The notes under the pieces: model-generated
Databases searched by the model: none
What the model was told of the DNA's origin: nothing
What the model saw: only the letters and a program-made list of their open reading frames with translations
Shown: piece after piece, positions 1-7,852 of the stretch
Layout: each line of letters begins with the position of its first letter
How positions within the stretch are numbered: position 1 is the first letter of the stretch
Program-made: the position numbers and the translations under genes
From: Anaerolineae bacterium
GTDB taxonomy: Bacteria > Chloroflexota > Anaerolineae > B4-G1 > SLSP01
Assembly (NCBI GenBank): GCA_016928755.1
Contig: JAFGKB010000127.1
Span: forward strand, 1-14,502
Direction of reading: 5' to 3'
DNA length: 14,502 bases

Positions 1-44
1 AAGTGCGTTACCCCTGTTATATAAAATGGAATTGTATATCCTAG

Positions 45-1661
45 CTAGGCACGCAACCCATTGAGGGCATCGTCCACTGTAAGCCAGCCACTCCCAGGGA
101 AAAGACGGGCAACCTGTGGCGCGAAGAGGGGCGAAGTGCTCAGAACCTCTGCCGGCTCGCCCAACGCAATAATCTCACCCTGGCTCATTAAAGCCACCCG
201 GCTGGCCGCCGCCGCGGCGAGTTCCACATCGTGGGTCACCAAGAGAATGGCCATATCTTCATCTTGCCAGGCTTTCAGCAACTGCAAAAGCCGTCGCTTG
301 GCTACATAATCAAGGCCGCGGGTCGGCTCATCTAATAATAACGCCCTAGGGCGTGTGACCATAAGGGCACCTAACGCCACCCGCTGTCGCTCACCCGCGC
401 TTAGATCACGGGGATAAGCACCGGCCTTAGGGCCAATGCCTAGCTGGTCCAACAGAGCAACCGGGGGGAAAGGGGCAGAATCAACTGCGATGTTATGGTT
501 GCGCAGGGTGATAAGTAACTCATCCATGACTGTGTCGGCAAAGAGCAAAGCATTGGGGTCCTGGGGCAAATAGCCGACTTGCCGGCAGATGTCAGCGACT
601 TCACGCCCAGCAATATCAGCACCGGCCACCTGTACCCGGCCCTGTTTAACGGAGACTAACCCCACAAGAGACTTTAAAAGGGTGCTCTTTCCCGCACCAT
701 TGCGCCCCATCAATGCCAAAATCTCACCTGGATAGAGTTCCAGATCCAGACCTTTCACAACAGCAGTACCATTATAGGCCAGGTTAAGGCCCCGCACCGC
801 GATATAAGGCAGAGTCCCGTTATGGTTATGGCCGGCGGACGGAATGCCGGTCTTCTTTACGGAGATGGAACGGCTAAAACGCCGGCCCTCTTTAATCGTC
901 AGGGGCAGCGGGTTCCAATCCAGAACCTTGCCCAACTCTACTAAAGGGGGAAGCAAAAGCATATCGGGCAAAATTTCCCCTGGTTCTCCCACCTTTACAC
1001 CACCACCGTTATCCGGGAGATAGACCAACAAATCGGTAAAGGGCAAGACCCGTTCCAGACGATGTTCGGCAACAACCACGGTTAACCCCAGGTCAGCATT
1101 CAAACGCGCCAGCGCATGGAGCACATCTTCAGCAGATTTAGGATCAAGTTGCGATGTCGGCTCATCCAAGACCAATATCTGGGGTCGGAGGGCTAAAGCA
1201 GCAGCAATAGCTACTCGCTGTTTCTCCCCCCCCGAAAGTGTATCGAGATGGCGATCACGCAAGAGCGCAAGGTCAAGTAAATCCAGGACTTCTTCTACCC
1301 GCACCCGCATTTCTTGACGAGGCAAGGCAGCATTTTCCAACGCAAAAGCCAACTCATCTTCCACCCGGTCCATTACAAATTGGGCTTCCGGGTCCTGGAA
1401 AACAAAGCCTACATACCGGCTCATTATCTTTGGCGTAGCCAGCACCGGGTTTTGCCCGTGCACCATAATCTGTCCCTGTAGAGCACCCCCACTAAAGTGA
1501 GGTACCAAACCATTGATACACCGCAACAGGGTGGACTTGCCCGCGCCAGAAGCTCCTACAACCAGTATAAATTCACCTTCTGGCAACTCAAGGCTGACAT
1601 CCCGCAAAGCGGGACTGTCCCCTTCTGGATATGTATATGTCACATGGTCAAACTTAATCAT
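45..1661 (-). CDS. ecfA: ECF transporter energizing ATPase, two fused ABC domains (EcfA1-EcfA2 type)
   Basis: This is the cytoplasmic ATP-hydrolysing module of an energy-coupling-factor vitamin importer. The 538 residues hold two full ABC ATPase domains. Domain 1 has Walker A GASGAGKST (36-44), Q-loop Q89, signature LSGGEKQR (142-149), Walker B ILVLDEP (162-168) and switch H200. Domain 2 has Walker A GRNGAGKST (319-327), Q367, signature LSAGERQR (420-427), Walker B ALLLDEP (440-446) and H477. A linker of about 60 residues joins them. Both sites look catalytically intact, so one polypeptide probably replaces the usual EcfA/EcfA' heterodimer. The ATG at 1661 is supported by GAGG five bases upstream. 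It is last in the operon, 44 bases after ecfT, which with the S component identifies it as ECF rather than an ordinary ABC importer. I see no terminator in the 44 bases left before the window edge. Confidence 0.93.
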   Translation of the reverse strand: MIKFDHVTYTYPEGDSPALRDVSLELPEGEFILVVGASGAGKSTLLRCINGLVPHFSGGALQGQIMVHGQNPVLATPKIMSRYVGFVFQDPEAQFVMDRVEDELAFALENAALPRQEMRVRVEEVLDLLDLALLRDRHLDTLSGGEKQRVAIAAALALRPQILVLDEPTSQLDPKSAEDVLHALARLNADLGLTVVVAEHRLERVLPFTDLLVYLPDNGGGVKVGEPGEILPDMLLLPPLVELGKVLDWNPLPLTIKEGRRFSRSISVKKTGIPSAGHNHNGTLPYIAVRGLNLAYNGTAVVKGLDLELYPGEILALMGRNGAGKSTLLKSLVGLVSVKQGRVQVAGADIAGREVADICRQVGYLPQDPNALLFADTVMDELLITLRNHNIAVDSAPFPPVALLDQLGIGPKAGAYPRDLSAGERQRVALGALMVTRPRALLLDEPTRGLDYVAKRRLLQLLKAWQDEDMAILLVTHDVELAAAAASRVALMSQGEIIALGEPAEVLSTSPLFAPQVARLFPGSGWLTVDDALNGLRA

Positions 1662-1705
1662 AACAACCTCAAATAACTTTGTGATGCGTGATGCGTGAAC
1701 GGTAT

Positions 1706-2743
1706 TTATGTTTTTACATCAAAAGTTTTATTTTTCTTTATGTAAACCAGTAAAGGACTTAAAAATCCCAATAGGGCACTGCCCACCAATGGATTGAAGG
1801 CTGGTAAAGTAACTGTAGGGTAAGGTGTGTAGGCACGAATTTCCGGTTCTAATATCCATAAGGTACCTAGTGCAAAGAGAATTCCTGACAATACCAGGCT
1901 ATCCTTAAATGACCAGTGATGTTGCCGGTATACCGTATAGGTCGCGTATTTGCCCAGAGACCAAACAGTCGTCAGAATCAAGCCAGCACCCAAGGCCATT
2001 CCTAGCCGGCCCCACAAGGTGATATTCCACACCTTATCCAAGAGTAAGCCCACCAATAATGCTACCAAGCCTGTAGTTAAACCAAGCCGGGTATACAAGG
2101 TTTGTCGTGGCCCGCTGCTGGCAGAGAAACCACGGGCAGTCATAGACTCAGCCAATTGAAAAGCCCGCTCTAGCCCCCCGGTCAACAACGGGATGAAGAG
2201 GGGCAGCCAGTCACGTATCCCACGCATACGGTGACCGCGCACCGCTTGCGCCTCACGTATCTGCCGGAGTTGCCGCAGTGTGACCGGTGCAAAGGTTAAT
2301 GCAATAGAGACAACGACGGCAACTGGGTAGAAGGCACGCGGGATGAAGCGGATGAGGTCACGCACCGGGACGGCAACATTAAACACGGTGAAGACTGTGA
2401 ACAGCGCAGAGAGTACCAGACCATTAATCGCACCATAGACTAATGCCTCAACCGTTAACGGGCCATAAGAGAGTGCCGGAAACCAGGGTGCCTGTATCTC
2501 CGGGAGCAGTATGGTGGTTCCCCAATTTGAAGTGATAGTATTGAAAACCGCTGTTACCGGGACTAAGAACAGCGTAAAGCGTAACGGGGAAATCGGAACC
2601 TGCAAAGCCTTTTCTTGGGACTGCACCCCTTGTGATAATAGCGCACCTAACAGCACCAATACCACCAAATACAAAGGATTATGGGTGATCGAAATCGCAA
2701 TGACTACTGCGGCCAGCCAAATAACCCAGGTCACCGGATGCAT
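1706..2743 (-). CDS. ecfT: ECF transporter transmembrane component (EcfT/CbiQ family)
   Basis: This is the membrane scaffold that couples the ATPase to the substrate-binding S component. The 345-residue protein is strongly hydrophobic, with several predicted membrane helices in both halves. Its central cytoplasmic part carries the two short Arg-Gly motifs by which EcfT proteins contact the ATPases: VRG at 168-170 (in QAVRGHRMRG) and ARG at 203-205 (in ESMTARGF). It is longer than typical EcfT proteins (about 260 residues), with extra hydrophobic segments after residue 215. The ATG at 2743 lies inside the end of the S-component gene (13-base overlap), which suggests translational coupling. The direct repeat GTGATGC-GTGATGC lies in the 44-base gap downstream. 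Family assignment is firm; substrate specificity comes from the S component and the riboswitch, not from this protein. Confidence 0.9.
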   Translation of the reverse strand: MHPVTWVIWLAAVVIAISITHNPLYLVVLVLLGALLSQGVQSQEKALQVPISPLRFTLFLVPVTAVFNTITSNWGTTILLPEIQAPWFPALSYGPLTVEALVYGAINGLVLSALFTVFTVFNVAVPVRDLIRFIPRAFYPVAVVVSIALTFAPVTLRQLRQIREAQAVRGHRMRGIRDWLPLFIPLLTGGLERAFQLAESMTARGFSASSGPRQTLYTRLGLTTGLVALLVGLLLDKVWNITLWGRLGMALGAGLILTTVWSLGKYATYTVYRQHHWSFKDSLVLSGILFALGTLWILEPEIRAYTPYPTVTLPAFNPLVGSALLGFLSPLLVYIKKNKTFDVKT

Positions 2744-3600
2744 CTATGTAACCCCGGTTCTAAAATCCCGCTGGTTTCAATAGCGGTGCTATCATGTGTA
2801 AATGCGAACCTGCGCTTAAACCGCCGTAATACACGGAGAGTAGGCGCGCCAAACAGAAAGAGTAAGGCGGCATTCCCAAACGCACGCGAAATATCCCATG
2901 TCAAGGATGTGACGCTATAGAACAAGGCATAGCGCCGCAAGGTCTCGCGAATTGTAATCCCCAATTCCCAGTATTGATCCGCCGGCCCGGTGGCAAAAGG
3001 CCAAAACCAGACATTCATAATAACCCCATAAAGCAGGCCCCACACAGCGCCAACAAAGGCCAATACGGATACTTCAAACCGGCTATCTTCTCCCCCCACA
3101 ATCTTCACCAGCGGGCGGCAGAGAGGGGCTAATAACCCCACCCACCCGGCTGTAAACATCTGGTAGGGCATCCAGGGGCCAATACCACCGGTAATAAAGG
3201 CCGAGACCAGTAATGTCAGTGTCCCCATCAAGAAACCAAAGCGGCTGCCATAAACATAGCCGGTGAGTATGATTAAAAAGAAGAGCGGGCTAAAGCCTCC
3301 GGGGATAGGAATAGCGATTTCCACAAAGCGCAAGACAGAGTTAATGGCAACCAATATCCCCAGTAAAGCGATAAATTTAGTACTAACTTCATCCCCTTGT
3401 ACCTCTATCAACAAGGCGATAAAACACAAGGCCACCAGCACAGTCAGAGTCAAAGGCGCATCTGCACTATGAGCCATACCATCCTGGGCGACCATTGCCG
3501 GCCAAAGAAAAGGATACAAAAACGCAAAAAGACCTATCAAGCTGGTTAGGCCATAGGTCAATATACTGAAGAGTTTACGCCGGCGGCTATTCAAATCCAT
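2731..3600 (-). CDS. ECF transporter substrate-binding (S) component, predicted corrinoid-specific
   Basis: This is an integral membrane protein that would bind the vitamin and pass it through the ECF complex. The chosen start (MDLNSRRRKL, ATG at 3600) gives 289 residues with about six hydrophobic segments. The core holds features typical of ECF S components: a Gly/Pro-rich stretch GGFSPLFFLI, then GYVYGSRFGFLMG, GGIGPWMPYQM and GLLYGVIMNVWFWP. A basic C-terminal tail follows (RVLRRFKRRF). The frame is open to 3708, but that extension reads back over the end of the upstream gene. Starting at 3600 leaves a 14-base overlap, matching the overlap style of the next pair, although no strong ribosome-binding site is visible. 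Cobalamin as substrate is inferred from the operon's riboswitch and transcobalamin-like genes. I cannot assign it to a named family such as CblT or CbrT by eye. Confidence 0.85.
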   Translation of the reverse strand: MDLNSRRRKLFSILTYGLTSLIGLFAFLYPFLWPAMVAQDGMAHSADAPLTLTVLVALCFIALLIEVQGDEVSTKFIALLGILVAINSVLRFVEIAIPIPGGFSPLFFLIILTGYVYGSRFGFLMGTLTLLVSAFITGGIGPWMPYQMFTAGWVGLLAPLCRPLVKIVGGEDSRFEVSVLAFVGAVWGLLYGVIMNVWFWPFATGPADQYWELGITIRETLRRYALFYSVTSLTWDISRAFGNAALLFLFGAPTLRVLRRFKRRFAFTHDSTAIETSGILEPGLHRCIR

Positions 3601-4795
3601 ATTTCTGCACAACCAGGTATCCCACACCAAGGCCCATAAGCAAGATACCAAAAACGAGATACCCTCCCCAATTAGCTGTCTTTGATGACACAGGCTGCTC
3701 AACCTCATACCGGGGCAATGAGGCAGTATTAGACACAGGAGGCGGCGTAGTCGTAGGGGAAGTTAATTCCTGTTGGGGTGCAATTAGGCCAGTTTCCGGT
3801 GTGGGAGAGGGCTGAGACGGTGGGGTTGCCATCGCCGTGGGCGTAGACACAGGCACCAGGGTTAAGTAAGTAGTCGGCTGCGGCACAGGTTGGACGACAT
3901 CCGCAACAGACGTATAAGTAGGCTCTGGTGTCATAACCAGAGCAGGAACAATATTATCACAAGTGCCGTCCACTTCCAATGTAAGACTTAGTACCTCAGA
4001 AGTCCCGTCAGCATAGGTAACATCAAGATTATAAGAGGTAGCACTACAAGGACAGACGGACCGGCTGCCATTTGCAGTGACGCTTTCTCCCATAAAAACT
4101 ACGGTCTGAGCCGCAGTGACTTCCCAACGCAAAGTGGTGCAGGTACCGGCACGTACTTGCTCTGCATCCGACCAAAAACGTTTTTGAGCTATTGATGTAT
4201 GTGTTGTACTGGGTGTTTCTGTTAGCTCCGGTGTCTGAGTAGGTGTAGGCGTAGCAGTAGGGGTATGGGTAGGTACCGGGGTATCTGTCGCTGCCGATGG
4301 CGGAGCACAAATTTGGTCGAAGGTCAACACTCGGGGTTGTGTACCACTACTGCCAAACGAACCCGACCCCCAACTCCACCCCTCTACATCCCCGTGGCTA
4401 ATCTGACGGTTACTACTACCCAAGTTAGAATATTGCCACTTACCATCTACCAAGTAGTAATAGGCCCAATATGCGCAAGTTCCACCGTTGCCGCACTCAC
4501 AGAAACAATTGGAACTAGGACAACCCTCATTATCAATGGAGCACACCGCCGCCCCAGGCCCGGTACTATAGTCAATGACCAAATGCAAGTTATTAACCGC
4601 CTGGAGCACATCCAGCCCGGTAACGTTTGGGCCATCCAGGGTCACACAGCGGGTAAGTAAGGCGTCATTTCCATGCCGGATGACCAACCCGACTTTAATC
4701 GGGGAGTCAGCTTGGGTATGATAGACACAGAAAAAGAGCAAAGAGAGCACTAATGTAAATAACGATAAAATTACGATACTAGATTTTCGTTTCAT
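3587..4795 (-). CDS. Membrane-anchored DUF4430 (transcobalamin C-terminal-like) protein with Ig-like domain
   Basis: This is a predicted surface protein of 402 residues. In order: a signal sequence or N-terminal helix (about 7-29); a DUF4430-like domain (about 33-163); a Thr/Pro linker; a small Ig-like domain starting FWSDAEQVRAG with CTTLRW and CPCSATSY; a second long Pro/Thr linker; and a C-terminal membrane helix (about 375-398) with a short tail. The DUF4430 part shows YW at 109-110, WQYSNLGSS and GDVEGWSWG, like the beta domain of intrinsic factor and transcobalamin. It carries cysteines at 50, 85, 92, 97, 99, 101, 107 and 163. The neighbouring 196-residue protein has the same pattern. 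ATG at 4795 is preferred because GGAAG sits five bases upstream; a TTG at 4807 is also in frame. It probably displays a corrinoid-binding domain close to the ECF transporter encoded just downstream. Confidence 0.85.
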   Translation of the reverse strand: MKRKSSIVILSLFTLVLSLLFFCVYHTQADSPIKVGLVIRHGNDALLTRCVTLDGPNVTGLDVLQAVNNLHLVIDYSTGPGAAVCSIDNEGCPSSNCFCECGNGGTCAYWAYYYLVDGKWQYSNLGSSNRQISHGDVEGWSWGSGSFGSSGTQPRVLTFDQICAPPSAATDTPVPTHTPTATPTPTQTPELTETPSTTHTSIAQKRFWSDAEQVRAGTCTTLRWEVTAAQTVVFMGESVTANGSRSVCPCSATSYNLDVTYADGTSEVLSLTLEVDGTCDNIVPALVMTPEPTYTSVADVVQPVPQPTTYLTLVPVSTPTAMATPPSQPSPTPETGLIAPQQELTSPTTTPPPVSNTASLPRYEVEQPVSSKTANWGGYLVFGILLMGLGVGYLVVQKYGFE

Positions 4796-4821
4796 ATAAA
4801 CTTCCAACTATCAAAATGACT

Positions 4822-5412
4822 CTACCACAAGCTCTTTAAAGACCAATGCCGTTGTGTACCGGGTAGATAAATTTTATATGGTGTTGGAGTGGGCAAAAGT
4901 ACCGTACCTGTCGGTTGCTGGGTCACCGTGCAAATATCGGTAAAGGATATTTGGGGCAATAAATCTGCATTATCTGCTCCTGATTTAGCCCAGAGCCAAC
5001 CATCAACGGCACCCGGCTGTACCGCATAGCTATGAGAACCCAATACAGAATACTGCCACCGGCCATCGACTAGATGCCAATAAGACCAATAGACACAAGA
5101 TGTACCACCGGGACATTGGCAAAAACAGTTATCCGCCGGGCAACCTACCCCATTCAGAGCACATAATTTACCTTCGGACGCGACGATATCCAAACCGGTG
5201 CGGGACAACAATTCATAGCCACTCAACATTGATTCGGTAAAAGGCACACAGTAGGTCAATATCTCTGCATCACCGGCTTCACCAAAGCGCATGACTACCC
5301 CGGCATAGTTCAGGTCTTGAGCTTCTACAGAGGGTAAGAAAGCCCCTACAACCAACCACGCTATTATAACCGCAAGACCTATATAAAAGTAACGGACTTT
5401 ATCTTTTATCAT
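4822..5412 (-). CDS. Secreted DUF4430 (transcobalamin C-terminal-like) protein
   Basis: This is a 196-residue predicted exported protein. It has an N-terminal signal peptide (hydrophobic 9-26, likely cleavage near VEA-QD at 31), then one DUF4430-like domain (about 35-161) and a short Pro/Thr tail with the motif IYLP. Cysteines lie at 55, 84, 91, 96, 98, 100, 106 and 161; the central six are spaced C-x6-C-x4-C-x-C-x-C-x5-C, exactly as in the downstream paralog. Other shared marks are YWSYWHLVDGRWQYS and GAVDGWLW. It has no C-terminal membrane helix, so it is either soluble or held by the C-terminal motif. It lies 84 bases after the toroid gene and 26 before its paralog. No clear ribosome-binding site precedes the ATG. 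The role is inferred as the beta-domain half of a B12 carrier; DUF4430 domains also occur in proteins with other roles. Confidence 0.85.
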   Translation of the reverse strand: MIKDKVRYFYIGLAVIIAWLVVGAFLPSVEAQDLNYAGVVMRFGEAGDAEILTYCVPFTESMLSGYELLSRTGLDIVASEGKLCALNGVGCPADNCFCQCPGGTSCVYWSYWHLVDGRWQYSVLGSHSYAVQPGAVDGWLWAKSGADNADLLPQISFTDICTVTQQPTGTVLLPTPTPYKIYLPGTQRHWSLKSLW

Positions 5413-5432
5413 TGCTAAAGAAAGAACTTAAG

Positions 5433-5469
5433 CTTCCGGCGCGGGTCTAATCGCTCCCCACGCCGGAAG
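5433..5469 (-). other. Intercistronic hairpin between the toroid gene and the first DUF4430 gene
   Basis: A perfect 9-bp inverted repeat, CTTCCGGCG (5433-5441) and CGCCGGAAG (5461-5469), encloses a 19-base loop. It sits between the stop of the toroid gene and the start of the next gene. The bases following it on the minus strand (TTAAGTTCTTTCTTT) are only loosely T-rich, so it may be a weak terminator, an RNA-processing or stability element, or a means of making the first gene more abundant than the rest. Confidence 0.6.
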
Positions 5470-5496
5470 GCGTTGATTCATACTGTATACTACCCG

Positions 5497-7695
5497 TTAA
5501 CTCTTAATTAACAAGGGTAGATAAACTTCATGATATGCGGTTATCACATCCCAGTGGTAAGGAACACTTGCGGCTCCAAAACGAGCACTTTTAACACCGT
5601 CAACAGCCAGACGATAGATAACACCGGCGTCAAGCTTGGTAGTAGGGGTAAGCACCGCAGTACGTCCTGCATAACCGACGATACTTTCCACAGTGCCATT
5701 AGGCCCCTGGATAGTGAATGTCCCGGAGTTGACAGTTGTAGGATCGAGTTCTGTATTAAAGACCGCTATAAACGGACCTTTCTGGGGAACATCCAGACGC
5801 TTTTGTAAGCTGGTGGAAATCACAGCCGGGCGGAAATGCAGCGGCAAGGGTAAACCGGCCATCCCCTGTAATGTCTGCCCGGTAGCACTGGCGGTACCCT
5901 CGAAATCTCCTACAACAGACTGCCGGGACATAAGCCATTGGTCAGGGCTATTCACAGGCAAGGTCAAGCCCTCGCTAGCCGAAATAGTGAAATCGGCAGG
6001 GGTTAAGTCCAAGGCCGCAATCGCCTGTAGAATATTAGCAGTGGCAACCACATTGGCCGGCGGGTAGATAGTAGTGGCCGGTGGAGCAGAGACGAAACCA
6101 CCCGTGGGAGCTTGCAAGGAGTGGATAAAAGCAGTTGCGCTAAGCATCTCCGTGCGGGTAGGAGCAATGCCGGCAGATACAAGGGCCTGGACAGCTAAAG
6201 ATGTGCCGTAGGCATAATCGCCATAGTAAGACCAGCCCCCATTAGGTTCTTGCCAGTTCAGCAACGCCTGGGTAAGAGTACTGGGTACAGTCTCCCCTAA
6301 AGCAGCATAACCAAGGGCAGCCCAAGCCTGATCATTTAATGTATTATCCCTAGGTGACCACGCGACACGGTCATCCAAAAGCTCCTTAAGAGACAGCCCG
6401 GCAAAGTAAGCGGTGTCCATATCCATAGTGTAGGCCTCAGCAGCTACAACCCCCACAACCAATTTACCGGTCTGCGCTACAGCAGTTGTCGTGTAGACGA
6501 TAGATTCCCACGTTGAAGTACTGGGCGTCGTATAACCAACAGCACCTGCGGCCAGGTAATCTAATGGCGTTAGCCCCGCCACAGTCCAATCCCTAGGGTC
6601 AAATCCGGCGGCCACCGCGCCTAATACAGCATCAAGGGTAGCGCCGGAACTGGTCCCCCAGAAACCGGGAAAACCGCCATCGGCTTGTTGGACACTGTCA
6701 AGATAAGTGATAGCAGCATGGGAAGCCACACCTTGCCCATAATACGGATAAGTATGCCCGGCTATAGCGGGGATTACCTGGAGGGTGGCCATAAGACTGT
6801 CAACACCGCTAAATTGGAAAGCCCCGGTTTCTGCGTTACGTACCTGCAACAGGGCGTCAATGGGCGTAAACCCGCTAATGGAAACCGTATAAGTCAGAGG
6901 GTTGACACCGGCGGCCAGCAAACCCTGCACGGCTAAAGCGGTGCTGTTGGGGTTGGCCGTTTCACCGGAGTCAAACGCCGTATTCCAGCCGCCATGAGGC
7001 TTTTGGGTTCCGGAAAAGTAAGCAGTGGCACTGATAAAGGTCGTGGAAGTCAAGGGTTCATTGGTTACAGCCAATGCCTGCAAAGCCATACCGGTTGTGT
7101 CTGGGTCAGCCCCCCAAGAAGCCATATATTCCCAAGCACCAGCATGAAGCTGACCAGACTTAAGGGTATTGACCGCCGTTACCGGCACCGTCATATTCAA
7201 AGCATCCAGCGCTATGATGTAGCTAGAGAGTGCCCAATTTCCCTGACCAAAAGAGCCAGTATCTGCTTGATAGTAACCATTAAGACGTTTAACGAGGTTG
7301 ACCCCGCCGAAGTCATAGGGGTTCTTGCCGGCGGCAACTACGGCCTGGACTAACAATGCCGTCTGACTCGCCGGGTCCCACCCGCTACCGGAGAAAGTAT
7401 CGGCATGCAGTGCCAGGTAATCCAATACCGAATTGGCCCCGGTGACGACCTCTGTAGGGTCAATTCCGGCAGCCGTAAGAGCCAAAACAGCCTGGGCAGT
7501 AGAACCAACAGAGCCAAAGCCCCCACCGGCCTGTTGCTGTGTAAGCATCCACTGTGCAGCAGACTCAACATAAGCCGGATCAAGCCCTTGGGGAGCAGCA
7601 GGGGCCGCCACTACAGGCTTGGCAATCAGCCCAAATCCGGGAAAAACAACCAGTGCAGCCAAAAGAGCCACCACAACACCTAAATGACGTTTCAT
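5497..7695 (-). CDS. Secreted alpha-alpha-toroid repeat protein, intrinsic factor/transcobalamin alpha-domain-like
   Basis: This is a predicted extracellular protein of 732 residues and the first gene of the riboswitch-controlled operon. It has a signal peptide (about 1-31). About twelve repeats of the prenyltransferase/terpenoid-cyclase toroid type then follow (about 40-620), marked by units such as GGGFGSVGSTAQAVLAL, DPDTTGMALQALA, NPNSTALAVQGLLAAG and NGGWSYYGDYAYGTSLAVQAL. Residues 633-717 resemble a bacterial Ig-like (Big_5) domain, and the protein ends in VYLPLLIKS. Twelve repeats suggest two six-repeat toroids; intrinsic factor has one. No DxDD cyclase motif is seen, which fits binding rather than catalysis. 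The ATG at 7695 is fixed by AGGAGG seven bases upstream; a longer open frame to 7851 runs through the riboswitch terminator. Cobalamin binding is inferred from the fold, the riboswitch and the neighbours. Confidence 0.88.
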   Translation of the reverse strand: MKRHLGVVVALLAALVVFPGFGLIAKPVVAAPAAPQGLDPAYVESAAQWMLTQQQAGGGFGSVGSTAQAVLALTAAGIDPTEVVTGANSVLDYLALHADTFSGSGWDPASQTALLVQAVVAAGKNPYDFGGVNLVKRLNGYYQADTGSFGQGNWALSSYIIALDALNMTVPVTAVNTLKSGQLHAGAWEYMASWGADPDTTGMALQALAVTNEPLTSTTFISATAYFSGTQKPHGGWNTAFDSGETANPNSTALAVQGLLAAGVNPLTYTVSISGFTPIDALLQVRNAETGAFQFSGVDSLMATLQVIPAIAGHTYPYYGQGVASHAAITYLDSVQQADGGFPGFWGTSSGATLDAVLGAVAAGFDPRDWTVAGLTPLDYLAAGAVGYTTPSTSTWESIVYTTTAVAQTGKLVVGVVAAEAYTMDMDTAYFAGLSLKELLDDRVAWSPRDNTLNDQAWAALGYAALGETVPSTLTQALLNWQEPNGGWSYYGDYAYGTSLAVQALVSAGIAPTRTEMLSATAFIHSLQAPTGGFVSAPPATTIYPPANVVATANILQAIAALDLTPADFTISASEGLTLPVNSPDQWLMSRQSVVGDFEGTASATGQTLQGMAGLPLPLHFRPAVISTSLQKRLDVPQKGPFIAVFNTELDPTTVNSGTFTIQGPNGTVESIVGYAGRTAVLTPTTKLDAGVIYRLAVDGVKSARFGAASVPYHWDVITAYHEVYLPLLIKS

Positions 7696-7756
7696 TCTTT
7701 CGCCTCCTAGACAGCGATACCTAAATTTGGAACTGCAAAATAAAACTACTACGCAC

Positions 7757-7788
7757 AAAAAAACACCCCCTTCGTATAGAAGGGGGTG
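7757..7788 (-). terminator. Intrinsic terminator of the cobalamin riboswitch (expression platform)
   Basis: A perfect 10-bp stem (CACCCCCTTC and GAAGGGGGTG) with a 5-base loop is followed directly by seven T on the minus strand (7763-7757). It lies between the riboswitch aptamer and the toroid gene start at 7695. This is the classic layout for premature transcription termination when cobalamin is bound. A smaller hairpin (GCTTAA/TTAAGC, 7795-7810) lies between aptamer and terminator. Confidence 0.93.
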
Positions 7789-7852
7789 CACAAAGCTTAA
7801 TTTATTAAGCCTATGTAACGTGCCCAACCTTTCCACGAAGGCTACGAACACT

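Noticed and set aside
1681..1697. GTGATGC direct repeat between ecfT and ecfA as a regulatory site
   Set aside because: It is only two copies of seven bases with no symmetry or promoter nearby, and is likely chance.
4265..4660. 131-codon plus-strand open frame opposite the anchored DUF4430 gene
   Set aside because: It is antisense to a well-supported domain with conserved motifs, and its translation has no recognisable features.
4822..4870. Frameshift near the end of the 196-residue DUF4430 gene, after IYLP
   Set aside because: I read the other two frames across this point. One gives seven residues and stops; the other gives an unremarkable tail. Neither restores a YLPL ending or a membrane anchor.
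5497..7695. Toroid protein as a squalene-hopene or other terpene cyclase
   Set aside because: It has the toroid fold repeats but no DxDD catalytic motif, is exported, and is under a cobalamin riboswitch.
5497..7851. Longer form of the toroid protein starting at 7851
   Set aside because: The extra 52 codons run through the riboswitch terminator and leave the signal peptide internal. AGGAGG seven bases before the ATG at 7695 decides the start.
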